A stretch of 14,473 nt of DNA. Source: an uncultured Pseudomonadota bacterium. Lineage in GTDB: Bacteria > Pseudomonadota > Gammaproteobacteria > Burkholderiales > SG8-39. The notes under the pieces are model-generated. The model saw nothing but the letters and a program-made list of their open reading frames with translations, was not told where the DNA came from and ran no database searches. The DNA lies in assembly GCA_903895005.1 (NCBI GenBank), contig CAITSH010000303.1:1-14473 (forward strand). Direction: 5' to 3'. This document shows, piece after piece, positions 1 through 6,411 of this stretch (its first letter is position 1; every line of letters begins with the position of its first letter). The translations under genes were made by a program, and so were the position numbers.

Positions 1-422
1 GTGCCCCAGGTTGGTTTTCCCCAGAGCGCTCCGGTCCAAAGGGCGACAAAGGTGAACATGGCACCGGTCGGTGCCAGTGCGGAAGCCATCATCGAGGAAA
101 GCCTCGTATTGAGCACCAGTCCGATGGCTGCCCAGCCCGCCATGACGAGGTAAATTAACATCGACATCCACGCCGCAGGTACGTGAACGAAGATGATGCG
201 GTACGCGTCGCCCTGCTGCGCGTCGGTTGGGGCGAGAAACAAACCGATATACAGGCCGGCGATGCACAGGGCGGCGGCAAGGCTGGCGAACCAGGGAACC
301 ATCTTCCCGGCCAGGCCGTAAAAAAGTTGGGGGGAGGCGTATTTAAACCAGCGCGTACCTGAATTCATCGATGTGGCGGATGGTTCGCTCGTGTTGTCGT
401 GCTGCTTGGAGTGCGTCGTCAT
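1..422 (-). CDS. ccmC: Heme exporter subunit CcmC (partial, N-terminal part)
   Basis: CcmC is an inner-membrane protein of cytochrome c maturation System I. It works with CcmA, CcmB and CcmD to present heme to the chaperone CcmE in the periplasm. About 140 N-terminal residues are inside the window. They show a hydrophilic leader, the WFKYASPQLFYGLAG segment, a transmembrane helix, the FVHVPAAWMS motif and a second helix, and they end at LWGKPTWGT, just before the family's tryptophan-rich heme-handling motif, which lies beyond the edge. The start is well fixed: an in-frame TAG lies two codons upstream of the ATG at 422. The Shine-Dalgarno is weak (GGGAA about 8 nt upstream). An internal Met at 368 is a less likely start with no ribosome site. 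It follows ccmB on the same strand after a 119-bp gap. The family call is firm; the C-terminus is not visible. Confidence 0.93.
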   Translation of the reverse strand, partial: MTTHSKQHDNTSEPSATSMNSGTRWFKYASPQLFYGLAGKMVPWFASLAAALCIAGLYIGLFLAPTDAQQGDAYRIIFVHVPAAWMSMLIYLVMAGWAAIGLVLNTRLSSMMASALAPTGAMFTFVALWTGALWGKPTWG

Positions 423-452
423 GCGCTAAGTTCCCGATGGATTCCCTTAGGT

Positions 453-493
453 TTCCTGATTATTCGCTGATTTTTTACTCATTTTCCGCTGAT
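453..493. repeat. Three short imperfect direct repeats in AT-rich ccmB-ccmC spacer
   Basis: On the plus strand the related words ttcctgat (453-460), ttcgctgat (463-471) and ttccgctgat (484-493) recur within 41 bases. They lie in the 423-541 spacer, which is markedly richer in A and T than the flanking genes. On the transcribed (minus) strand they read ATCAGGAA, ATCAGCGAA and ATCAGCGGAA. This could be a binding site cluster or local promoter DNA for ccmC, or simple chance in low-complexity sequence. No gene was seen in this spacer. Confidence 0.35.
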
Positions 494-541
494 CTTGATT
501 TGTCTTTTTCCGGTGTTTTCGCTACTGCGGAGGGCTGTATC

Positions 542-1210
542 TCAGTCGAGCGCGATATTCAGCGCGCTGGACGTGGCCCAAGGTGATAGTGCTCCAGAGA
601 CCAGTAAAAATGCACCGAGGAGCAAAAGATGAGATTGCCCCCCCAGACCTGCCGAGGCGGCTCCGGCCGCGCCGGCTCCGAATATTAGCAGGGGAATGTA
701 GAGGGGCAGGACCAATAAAGCGGACAAGACCCCACCACCGCGCAGCCCCAGCGTGAGTGCCGCGGCAATCGCCCCGAGCAGACTCAGCACGGGCGTGCCG
801 ACAAGAAGCGTCAGGAATAGTAGTGTGATGGTGTCCCCGGGAAGGTCGAATTGCAATGCGATCACCGGGGCGAGCAGGGTCAGCGGCAAACCGGTCATCA
901 CCCAGTGCGCGGCAATCTTGGCCATCACGATAACCGGAAGTGGATCCCCCACGAGCGCCAGTTGCTCCAGCGTTCCGTCGGCAAAGTCGGGCTCGAAGAG
1001 ACGGTTGAGGGAAAGCAGGGCGGCCAACAGCGCTGCCACCCACAAAATGCCGGGCGCGATTTCACGTAGCAGGTTCGGCTCGGCGCCGACGCCAAGCGGA
1101 AACAGGCTGGTCACGATGACGAAAAAAACCAGGGTATTTAGCGCCTCGCTCTTGCGTCGCAGCGCCAGCGAAAGGTCGCGCCGGAATACGCAGGCAAAGG
1201 TTCGGATCAT
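542..1210 (-). CDS. ccmB: Heme exporter permease CcmB
   Basis: CcmB is the membrane subunit of the CcmABCD heme-handling ABC complex in the inner membrane, needed for c-type cytochrome assembly. The 222-residue product matches the usual length (about 220). It opens with a cytoplasmic stretch, FACVFRRDLSLALRRKSEALN, typical of the family, and then shows about six hydrophobic segments with the conserved FVIVTSLFPLGVG and the loop RLFEPDFADGTLEQL between the first helices. The ATG at 1210 overlaps the ccmA stop by 4 bp (ATGA), so translation is probably coupled. The downstream gene on this strand is ccmC. No broken or missing parts were seen. Confidence 0.96.
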   Translation of the reverse strand: MIRTFACVFRRDLSLALRRKSEALNTLVFFVIVTSLFPLGVGAEPNLLREIAPGILWVAALLAALLSLNRLFEPDFADGTLEQLALVGDPLPVIVMAKIAAHWVMTGLPLTLLAPVIALQFDLPGDTITLLFLTLLVGTPVLSLLGAIAAALTLGLRGGGVLSALLVLPLYIPLLIFGAGAAGAASAGLGGQSHLLLLGAFLLVSGALSPWATSSALNIALD

Positions 1211-1842
1211 CGCGCCTCGCTCCGGCCGTCGAGGTTAAGGTGCAGCGGCTCGACGCCTTCGATCGCCAGGTCAAGATGCGTCGTCATTACGATCATTCCC
1301 CCTGCTTGCACATGCTTCGCAAGCAGGCGTTGCAATTTCACCACCGCAGCAGAGTCGAGCGCATTGAAAGGTTCGTCCAGGATCCACAGCGGGGAGGCAC
1401 TCGCCAGCGCCAGCCGGGCAAGCGCCACACGGCGTCGCTGTCCCTGGGAGAGGTGTCGCACCGGAAGGTCGGCGCAGTCCTCGATGCCGAATGTATCCAG
1501 TGCAGCCAGCAGCAGCGTCTCATTGGCGCGCGCCCCGGCCAGCGTCGTCGATATGACAAGGTTCTCGAGCGGGGTCAGTTCCTCCTTCATGCCGTTGAGG
1601 TGGCCGACGTAGCACAGGTCGCGATGAAACTCCTCAGCCGTTGAACCGATCGGCGATCCTTTCCAGTGGACGCTGCCCGAATACGGCGTGTGGAGGCCGC
1701 ACAGGATGCGCAGAAGACTCGTCTTGCCACGGCCGTTGGTTCCCGAAACATGGACGAGCTGGCCTCTTCCTACGGAAAAGCTGAGGTCGTGAAAAAGTCG
1801 GCGTTCGCCGCGGACACACTCGATTCTCAATGCCTCAAGCAT
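1207..1842 (-). CDS. ccmA: Heme exporter ATPase CcmA
   Basis: CcmA is the cytoplasmic ATPase of the CcmAB(C) complex, which powers release of holo-CcmE during cytochrome c maturation. From the chosen start the protein has 211 residues (E. coli CcmA is about 207) and begins MLEALRIECVRGERRLF, as the family does. It carries the Walker A motif GTNGRGKTS (residues 34-42), the ABC signature LSQGQRRRV and Walker B LWILDEPF. The frame also has an ATG eight codons earlier, at 1866, but a GGAG lies only about 2 nt from it, whereas GGAG at 1849-1852 sits 6 nt before the ATG at 1842. I therefore prefer 1842. It overlaps ccmB by 4 bp. It lies 116 bp downstream of the MCE-operon lipoprotein gene on the same strand, with no clear terminator between, so read-through from that operon is possible. 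Confidence 0.95.
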   Translation of the reverse strand: MLEALRIECVRGERRLFHDLSFSVGRGQLVHVSGTNGRGKTSLLRILCGLHTPYSGSVHWKGSPIGSTAEEFHRDLCYVGHLNGMKEELTPLENLVISTTLAGARANETLLLAALDTFGIEDCADLPVRHLSQGQRRRVALARLALASASPLWILDEPFNALDSAAVVKLQRLLAKHVQAGGMIVMTTHLDLAIEGVEPLHLNLDGRSEAR

Positions 1843-1848
1843 GGCATG

Positions 1849-1852
1849 CTCC
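1849..1852 (-). promoter_or_regulatory. Shine-Dalgarno that decides the ccmA start
   Basis: GGAG on the minus strand, 6 nt before the ATG at 1842. It favours the shorter, family-like N-terminus over the ATG at 1866. Confidence 0.6.
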
Positions 1853-1958
1853 GGAATTGTCGACATACTCCGGGGCGCAGACCATTCGGCGCGAACCGGG
1901 CCCGGCCGCGGCTGTGAGACCCACGGAGAAATTAGGCGAAATCAATTTAATGACTCGG

Positions 1959-2534
1959 CTAGCGAGCCTGGCAAACGGTTTGCTGATTGATCCAGTCGGC
2001 GATCCGGCCGATCGCATCGTCGGTGGCGCGCGCCATGCCCGTCACGCCTTGTTGCGCGGAACCGCCGGAGCCGGTCGCAGTGACGCGCACGGTTTTTTCG
2101 GCAATGCGTCCTGACGCGTTTGCGAGAAGAATACGCACTTCAACCACTGCGTCACTCGCGTCGCCCGCCGAAAACACCTGTGTGAATTCATTCAGTTCAA
2201 GATCGAAGGTGCAGCGCGCTGCTGCGCCGGACTCAAGCGTCCGGACGAGTCGCTTTCGCAGCAGTTCCGCCGGCGCGGCAGCCCAGCGGCTTTGCGCAAA
2301 CGAATGCAGTTCCGCGGCATTGCGGTAGGCAAGCCTGTAATGCATGTCGGCGCCGTCGAAGGGAGGGGAGCCGCGCACCTGCCCCAGGCGCGCATCCAGG
2401 CGCCGCGCCGGCGCGAGATCCAGACCAAGATCGAAGGCGCGGACCTGAGGCTCTGACGAGCCTGGCGCCGCGCAGGCGCCTAGGAGCGTCGCCACAAGCG
2501 TCATGACCAGGGTTGCGGTACTGTGAGCATTCAT
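1959..2534 (-). CDS. PqiC-like ABC-transport auxiliary lipoprotein of the MCE operon
   Basis: This is a 191-residue predicted lipoprotein of the ABC-type transport auxiliary family (PqiC/YmbA-like), members of which usually sit in the outer membrane and act with MCE-protein lipid transporters. The N-terminus MNAHSTATLVMTLVATLLGAC is a lipoprotein signal with a lipobox ending in Cys21. The mature part begins APGSSEPQVRAFDLGLD and contains HYRLAYRNAAELHSFAQSRWAAAPAELL, in which the tyrosine and the S-RW-A-P-LL pattern are typical of the family. The frame is open upstream to 2582, but the ATG at 2534 overlaps the MCE gene stop by 4 bp (ATGA) and gives the signal peptide directly. It is the last gene of the four-gene operon. 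The C-terminus has two further cysteines of unknown use. The family call is good; its exact lipid partner is not known. Confidence 0.85.
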   Translation of the reverse strand: MNAHSTATLVMTLVATLLGACAAPGSSEPQVRAFDLGLDLAPARRLDARLGQVRGSPPFDGADMHYRLAYRNAAELHSFAQSRWAAAPAELLRKRLVRTLESGAAARCTFDLELNEFTQVFSAGDASDAVVEVRILLANASGRIAEKTVRVTATGSGGSAQQGVTGMARATDDAIGRIADWINQQTVCQAR

Positions 2535-3484
2535 TGGAATCCTGGTTCTCCGGGACCGGGACGGCCACCGGGACGTCCCCAAACCATGCTGGCCGGACGT
2601 TGTTCGATCGAGGTCGCGAGCCGTCCGATGCGGTCGGCGCTGCGTTCCATCGATTCGGCAAGTGCATTCACGCGCGGCAGGGTATCCTGCCGAAGGTTGC
2701 CGGTGGCGGCATGAGCCTCGGCCGAAAGACGGCTGAATTGCGTCACCAGCTGGTGAGTTTCGTCGATGACCTGGCGCATGCCTTTCGCAAGTTCGGGTAA
2801 CTCGCGGGCGGTGTCGTTGATTCCCTGTAGCGATCCGCGCGCGAGCTTCTGGTTATCGGGGGAAAGCATTTCGTCGAGGTTACGGTCCAGGCGCGCAACT
2901 GTCGGTCCGAGCTGTCGCGACAAGGCCTCCATGTTTGCGCTCGTGCGCGCCAGTGAGGCCAATGCCCCGGCGAGTTGAGCCTGATTCTCCTTGTTGATGA
3001 CGGTGTTCAGGTTGCCGACCAGCGTCCTTGCGTCGCGCCCCAAGCCTGCCACGGTATCGAAAATATCGTCCAGGGGCGAGATGCGCATGGTGATTTCGGG
3101 AACGCCGTCTGCCGCTGGGAGAAGGGGGCTTGCGTCCGAGCGGTCGTCGAGAAGTTGGACATAGGCGATACCGGTGATGCCCTCCTGGCCAAGTTGGGCG
3201 TAGGTGCTGCGGGTGAGCGGTACATCGCTGTTCACCTCGATTTCGATATTGATGCGACGCGGGTCGTTACGGTCAAGGTCAAGCCCCGTCACACGACCCA
3301 CGCTGATGCCGCGGTAGCGAACCTGGCCCTGAAGGTTGAGACCCGTCACGGGCTGGCTTGCCACGACGCGATAGGTGGTGCGTTCCAGGGAAGAACCGCC
3401 GAGCCAGAATCCCGCGGCGACGGCGGCCAGCATCAGTCCGACGAGGAACAGGCCGGTGGCGAGTGCGAAAGCGCGGTTTTCCAT
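2531..3484 (-). CDS. mlaD: MlaD-type MCE domain protein
   Basis: This 317-residue MCE-family protein is inferred to be the periplasmic lipid-binding partner of the adjacent permease and ATPase. One membrane-spanning helix lies at about residues 7-29 (LATGLFLVGLMLAAVAAGFWL). The MCE domain follows at about 38-115, with YRVVASQPVTGLNLQGQVRYRGISVGRV and later LTRSTYAQLGQEGITGIAYVQL, which match the family closely. A long helical region (about 140-295) comes next, and the protein ends in a short Gly/Pro-rich tail. At 317 residues it is longer than E. coli MlaD (about 183), so it belongs to the single-MCE type with an extended helical tail that may form a tube or needle in a homo-oligomer. It starts 2 bp after the ATPase stop and overlaps the lipoprotein gene by 4 bp. 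The role is inferred from the family. Confidence 0.92.
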   Translation of the reverse strand: MENRAFALATGLFLVGLMLAAVAAGFWLGGSSLERTTYRVVASQPVTGLNLQGQVRYRGISVGRVTGLDLDRNDPRRINIEIEVNSDVPLTRSTYAQLGQEGITGIAYVQLLDDRSDASPLLPAADGVPEITMRISPLDDIFDTVAGLGRDARTLVGNLNTVINKENQAQLAGALASLARTSANMEALSRQLGPTVARLDRNLDEMLSPDNQKLARGSLQGINDTARELPELAKGMRQVIDETHQLVTQFSRLSAEAHAATGNLRQDTLPRVNALAESMERSADRIGRLATSIEQRPASMVWGRPGGRPGPGEPGFQ

Positions 3485-3486
3485 GT

Positions 3487-4293
3487 TCAGACGACCGCTG
3501 CGCCGTCAAAGCAGCGCAGCGCACGATCCCCCCCGAAAAAATTCTGCACGAATCGATGTGGCAGGCGGCGCACTTCATCAAGTGGACCGCACGCAATTAT
3601 ATGTTGATCGGCGAGAACTGCGATGCGATCCGAAAGGTCGTAAAGGGTGTCCAGATCGTGCGTGACCATGAGCACGGCAAACCGGTGCTGCGTCCGCAGC
3701 TGCTTGATAAGGCGCACAAAGGATTCGGAACGATCCGGGTCGAGACCGGCGGTGGGCTCGTCGAGGATGAGCAGGTCCGGGGACAGTGCAAGCGCCCTTG
3801 CAAGCGCAACCCGCTTGACCATGCCGCCGGAGAGGTTCGCCGGCAGCAACCGCGCGTGGGCGGGTTCGAGTTCCACCTGTTCGAGCTTGGCATACACGAT
3901 GGCGCGTATCGTTCCCTCGTCGAGTCCGCCACGCTCACGCAGCGGGAACGCCACGTTATCAAACACATCAAAGGCGCTGTAGAGCGCGCCGTTCTGGAAC
4001 AGCATGCCCATGCGCTGGCGAGCCGCGCGCACTTGCATCAGGCCGTCGTTCGCCAGCGAGACCCCCATGACCCGCACGCTGCCGCCCGCCGGGGGTTTGA
4101 GGCCGATGATGACGCGCAAAAGTTGGGTTTTTCCGCTGCCCGAGCCTCCGACAAGGGTCATCACTTCGTCGCGGCGCACGGCAAGGTCAAGGTTGAAGTG
4201 CAGTACCTGGCCGGCAATTTCATTGCGCAGGTCGCGAATGTCGATCACCAGTTCGGGGGCGCCGGCTGCGGATGGTTCCAAGGGCGGGATCAA
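3487..4293 (-). CDS. mlaF: MlaF-type ABC transporter ATPase, TTG start
   Basis: This is the cytoplasmic ATPase of the MCE lipid transporter. From the TTG at 4293 the product is 268 residues, close to E. coli MlaF (about 269). It has Walker A GGSGSGKTQ (49-57), the signature LSGGMVKRVALARAL and Walker B LLILDEPTAGLDP, followed by the H-loop VTHDLDTLYDLSDRI. The open frame runs on to an ATG at 4425, but that would overlap the permease coding region by 136 bp and add 44 residues with no family likeness. The TTG overlaps the permease TGA as TTGA, the same 4-bp coupling seen between other genes here, and GGA lies about 7 nt upstream. The start is therefore inferred rather than proven. The MCE gene follows after 2 bp. 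Confidence 0.9.
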   Translation of the reverse strand: MIPPLEPSAAGAPELVIDIRDLRNEIAGQVLHFNLDLAVRRDEVMTLVGGSGSGKTQLLRVIIGLKPPAGGSVRVMGVSLANDGLMQVRAARQRMGMLFQNGALYSAFDVFDNVAFPLRERGGLDEGTIRAIVYAKLEQVELEPAHARLLPANLSGGMVKRVALARALALSPDLLILDEPTAGLDPDRSESFVRLIKQLRTQHRFAVLMVTHDLDTLYDLSDRIAVLADQHIIACGPLDEVRRLPHRFVQNFFGGDRALRCFDGAAVV

Positions 4294-5402
4294 GGTATGT
4301 TCCGGAGCAAAATCGCGAAAATCGCGTCCAAAAGAATAACTGATGTGATCGCCGCGACAACCGAACGCGTCACTCCCGTGCCGAGGCTTTCGGTATTGGG
4401 GCGGATGCGCAGCCCGTAGTGGCATGCGACAAAGGCGACGGTAAAGCCGAATACCGCCGACTTGCCGATTCCTATCCAGAAGTGTGCGACATCAAGCACC
4501 CGCGGCAGGGCTTCGAGAAAAGCACCGAACTGGATCCCGAGAACGACGCGCGCGGCCAGCATCCCGCCGCACAGCGCGGCGACGTCGGTGGCGAAGCTGA
4601 CGAGCGGCATCGCGATCGCGAGGCCGAGCAGTTTTGGCAGGACCAGACGCCCGGTGACCGAGATGCCCATCACCTGTAAAGCCTCGATTTCCTCGGTGAC
4701 GCGCATCACCCCCAGTTGCGCCGTCATTGTGGATCCGGAACGTCCGGCGGCGATGATGGATGCGAGCATGGGGCCGAGTTCCCGTGCAACGCCGACCGAA
4801 ACGATGTTGATGACCAGCAGGTCCGCGCCGTAGCTTTTGAGTTGCAGAGCAGAAAGATAGGTGAGTACAACGCCGACAAGGAACCCGACCAGCATGGTGA
4901 CGGGCAGGGCGGTCACGCCGGACCTGAAAACATTCGCTGATAATTCGCGCAGAGGAAACTCACGCGGCCAGCGCAGCGTCCGGGCGATGTCTATCCCGAC
5001 CTGGCCAAGCAAGCCGATGCCAAAGCGCAAATGATCGACCGCATGGATGCCTGCCCGTCCGAGAAGGATTACAGGCAACAGCCAGTCGATCCCGACCTTG
5101 CCGGCATGGGCGACCGATTGGGCGCGTTGCGCCTGCTCGAGCAGGATCCTGAATTGGGAGGGGATCGCGCTGAGGCTGGCGCCCTCGGCATGTTTTACGA
5201 TCCAGAGGGCGCCAACGTCGTCGAGCTCGGTCAGTTCGCTGAGATTCCAGACGAAGCCTACCCGGGGGAGGTGGGCGAGGCGCCCGACCGCTAAATCAAT
5301 GTGGTTTTTGTACGCGCCCAGACCGGTAAAAGTCCAATTCCCTTTGGGGCGAATCTCGACAATGCCGGACGTGTCTTGGGCGGCGATATGCAACGTGGTC
5401 AT
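4290..5402 (-). CDS. mlaE: MlaE-type lipid transporter permease with fused N-terminal STAS domain
   Basis: This is the inner-membrane permease of the MCE lipid transporter. The 370-residue product has a STAS-like domain at about 11-90 (GIVEIRPKGNWTF, then NLSELTELDDVGALWI) fused to an MlaE domain at about 150-368. The MlaE signature is ARELGPMLASIIAAGRSGS followed by TMTAQLGVMRVTEEIEAL (206-242). In E. coli the STAS partner MlaB is a separate protein that binds the ATPase, so the fusion probably supplies that role; no separate mlaB was seen. The frame stays open to 5747, but the extra 115 residues cross the divergent promoter region and look non-coding. The ATG at 5402 gives the normal fusion length, although its ribosome site is weak (CAGCAGAC). 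It is the first gene of the operon, overlapping mlaF by 4 bp. Confidence 0.91.
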   Translation of the reverse strand: MTTLHIAAQDTSGIVEIRPKGNWTFTGLGAYKNHIDLAVGRLAHLPRVGFVWNLSELTELDDVGALWIVKHAEGASLSAIPSQFRILLEQAQRAQSVAHAGKVGIDWLLPVILLGRAGIHAVDHLRFGIGLLGQVGIDIARTLRWPREFPLRELSANVFRSGVTALPVTMLVGFLVGVVLTYLSALQLKSYGADLLVINIVSVGVARELGPMLASIIAAGRSGSTMTAQLGVMRVTEEIEALQVMGISVTGRLVLPKLLGLAIAMPLVSFATDVAALCGGMLAARVVLGIQFGAFLEALPRVLDVAHFWIGIGKSAVFGFTVAFVACHYGLRIRPNTESLGTGVTRSVVAAITSVILLDAIFAILLRNIP

Positions 5403-5483
5403 GTCTGCTGATAATAGCCGCGAACGCTGGTAATTGCTCTCAAAGCGGGAAAAAGCCCTGTTTAAACGTTTTTTTTCGACGTA

Positions 5484-5512
5484 TTGACTACATCCATGAT
5501 AGTGAAAATATG
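5484..5512 (+). promoter_or_regulatory. Candidate promoter for the lapGD-associated genes
   Basis: TTGACT (5484-5489), 17 nt, then AATATG (5507-5512). The -35 matches 5 of 6 consensus bases with ideal spacing; the -10 is weak. The predicted transcript would begin near 5519, giving a leader of about 106 nt before the ATG at 5625 that includes the hairpin at 5577-5597. This is a pattern match only. Confidence 0.4.
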
Positions 5513-5536
5513 CCCTGACATTCAGAACGGACTCAA
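5507..5536 (-). promoter_or_regulatory. Candidate promoter for the mla operon
   Basis: On the minus strand TTGAGT (5536-5531) is followed after 18 nt by CATATT (5512-5507), giving a leader of about 100 nt before the permease ATG. The -35 is good and the -10 mediocre. It shares its -10 bases with the rightward candidate promoter. This is a pattern match only. Confidence 0.35.
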
Positions 5537-5576
5537 TTGGCGTTAAAGTATTCCCATACGATGCCGATAGAGGGGC

Positions 5577-5601
5577 AACGCTTGCTGTGCCAGCGTTTTT
5601 T
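5577..5601 (+). terminator. Terminator-like hairpin in the leader of the lapGD-linked gene
   Basis: The arms AACGCTTGC (5577-5585) and GCCAGCGTT (5589-5597) pair over nine positions with one mismatch around a 3-nt TGT loop. The run of six T spans 5596-5601, its first two bases being inside the stem. On the plus strand this looks like an intrinsic terminator, and it lies only about 25 nt upstream of the start codon. The minus strand has no T run after it. It could be an attenuator, the end of a short leader RNA, or chance. Confidence 0.45.
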
Positions 5602-5624
5602 CGCGTTCCCTTTTGTGAGGAAAC

Positions 5625-6335
5625 ATGATGACTGAACGAAGCGTATCCCTGGTTCTGGTGCTGGTTACTGCAGCCCTTCTGTCCATGATTTTTACGCTCT
5701 CCAGCCACAATGGTGGCGTGGCAGCACGCCAGGAAAATTTGGGGCACGACCTGAATGCTATGCCGCCAAGCGCGGCGGGGATGCCTTCCTCAGGCGCCGC
5801 CCAGGAGCAGTTGGGCGGCGAGCGCAAAGACGGCTATATCGGTGGAACCAAATCGACCGGTCGCGTTGCAGGGATTTATCTCAAGGTGGCGCAAGGCGTG
5901 TTTCTCTCCATTGATCGCGCGCCCGAGACGCTGCGCAAAACGGCCGAGCGCTGGGTGGATGTTGAATTTCCGGATGTGCTGGCCAATGGTTCGGTTGCTG
6001 CGAGGGCTTTCATCAATGAGGGCCAGGCAGGCATTCGCAGCGGGGATATTGTCGAGGTCAAATTTGCCCACAAGACTTCAGGCGACGCGGCGCGCTACTT
6101 CCCGGTCAAGGAGCTCACGCATGTCACCGAACTTGTGGCCATGCGCGACGAAATGCTTGCGAGGGATTACGAGCAGCGCATTTTCGCGCGTAATGCACGC
6201 GGCGCCGTCCGCGAATCACCTCTGGCCGTCATTGCGCCGCCGGCGGCGCGGCCTGCCTGGCTGTCGCAGGCTGGCGGTGGTACCCTCAGAGAGCGGTCGG
6301 GCGCAAGTCAGGCTCCGGCGAATTCGCCAAAGTAG
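5625..6335 (+). CDS. Unrecognised single-helix membrane-anchored protein upstream of lapG
   Basis: I do not recognise this 236-residue protein. It starts MMTERSVSLV and has one hydrophobic helix (about 7-25), preceded by an arginine, so the rest is predicted to face the periplasm. A low-complexity linker (about 30-70), rich in Ala, Gly and Pro, contains PSAAG at 48-52. A more folded-looking region (about 71-180) includes GRVAGIYLKVAQGVFLSI, GDIVEVKFAHK and a charged helical stretch ELVAMRDEMLARDYEQRIFAR. The tail is Ala/Pro-rich. GAGGA (5617-5621) is 3 nt before the ATG at 5625 and 6 nt before the ATG at 5628, so the second Met may be the true start. It lies 76 bp before lapG on the same strand, with the gap holding no clear terminator, so it is probably cotranscribed with lapGD. 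A functional link to adhesin release is inferred only from position. Confidence 0.8.
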   Translation: MMTERSVSLVLVLVTAALLSMIFTLSSHNGGVAARQENLGHDLNAMPPSAAGMPSSGAAQEQLGGERKDGYIGGTKSTGRVAGIYLKVAQGVFLSIDRAPETLRKTAERWVDVEFPDVLANGSVAARAFINEGQAGIRSGDIVEVKFAHKTSGDAARYFPVKELTHVTELVAMRDEMLARDYEQRIFARNARGAVRESPLAVIAPPAARPAWLSQAGGGTLRERSGASQAPANSPK

Positions 6336-6411
6336 GCTGTTCACACGCTGGCCGGACGATGCTAGGCTTGCGCCCCTGGCGCCGCGGAGGCGTGTAACAG
6401 GATAGGAATCG

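Noticed and set aside
522..1043. A 173-codon minus-strand frame over ccmB
   Set aside because: It is a different frame of the well-supported ccmB gene, Arg-rich, with no domain.
1896..1905. CCGGGCCCGG palindrome as a terminator for the MCE operon
   Set aside because: There is no loop or T run; it is probably chance in GC-rich DNA.
3358..4419. A 353-codon open frame on the plus strand
   Set aside because: It lies opposite mlaF and part of mlaD, is rich in Arg and His as antisense frames of GC-rich genes are, and shows no family motif.
5403..5747. A 115-residue N-terminal extension of the permease
   Set aside because: The frame is open, but it spans the divergent promoter region and part of the opposite gene, and the protein from 5402 already has the complete STAS-MlaE length.
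6336..6411. GC-rich partial inverted repeat between the unknown gene and lapG as a terminator
   Set aside because: The arms pair poorly and no T run follows.
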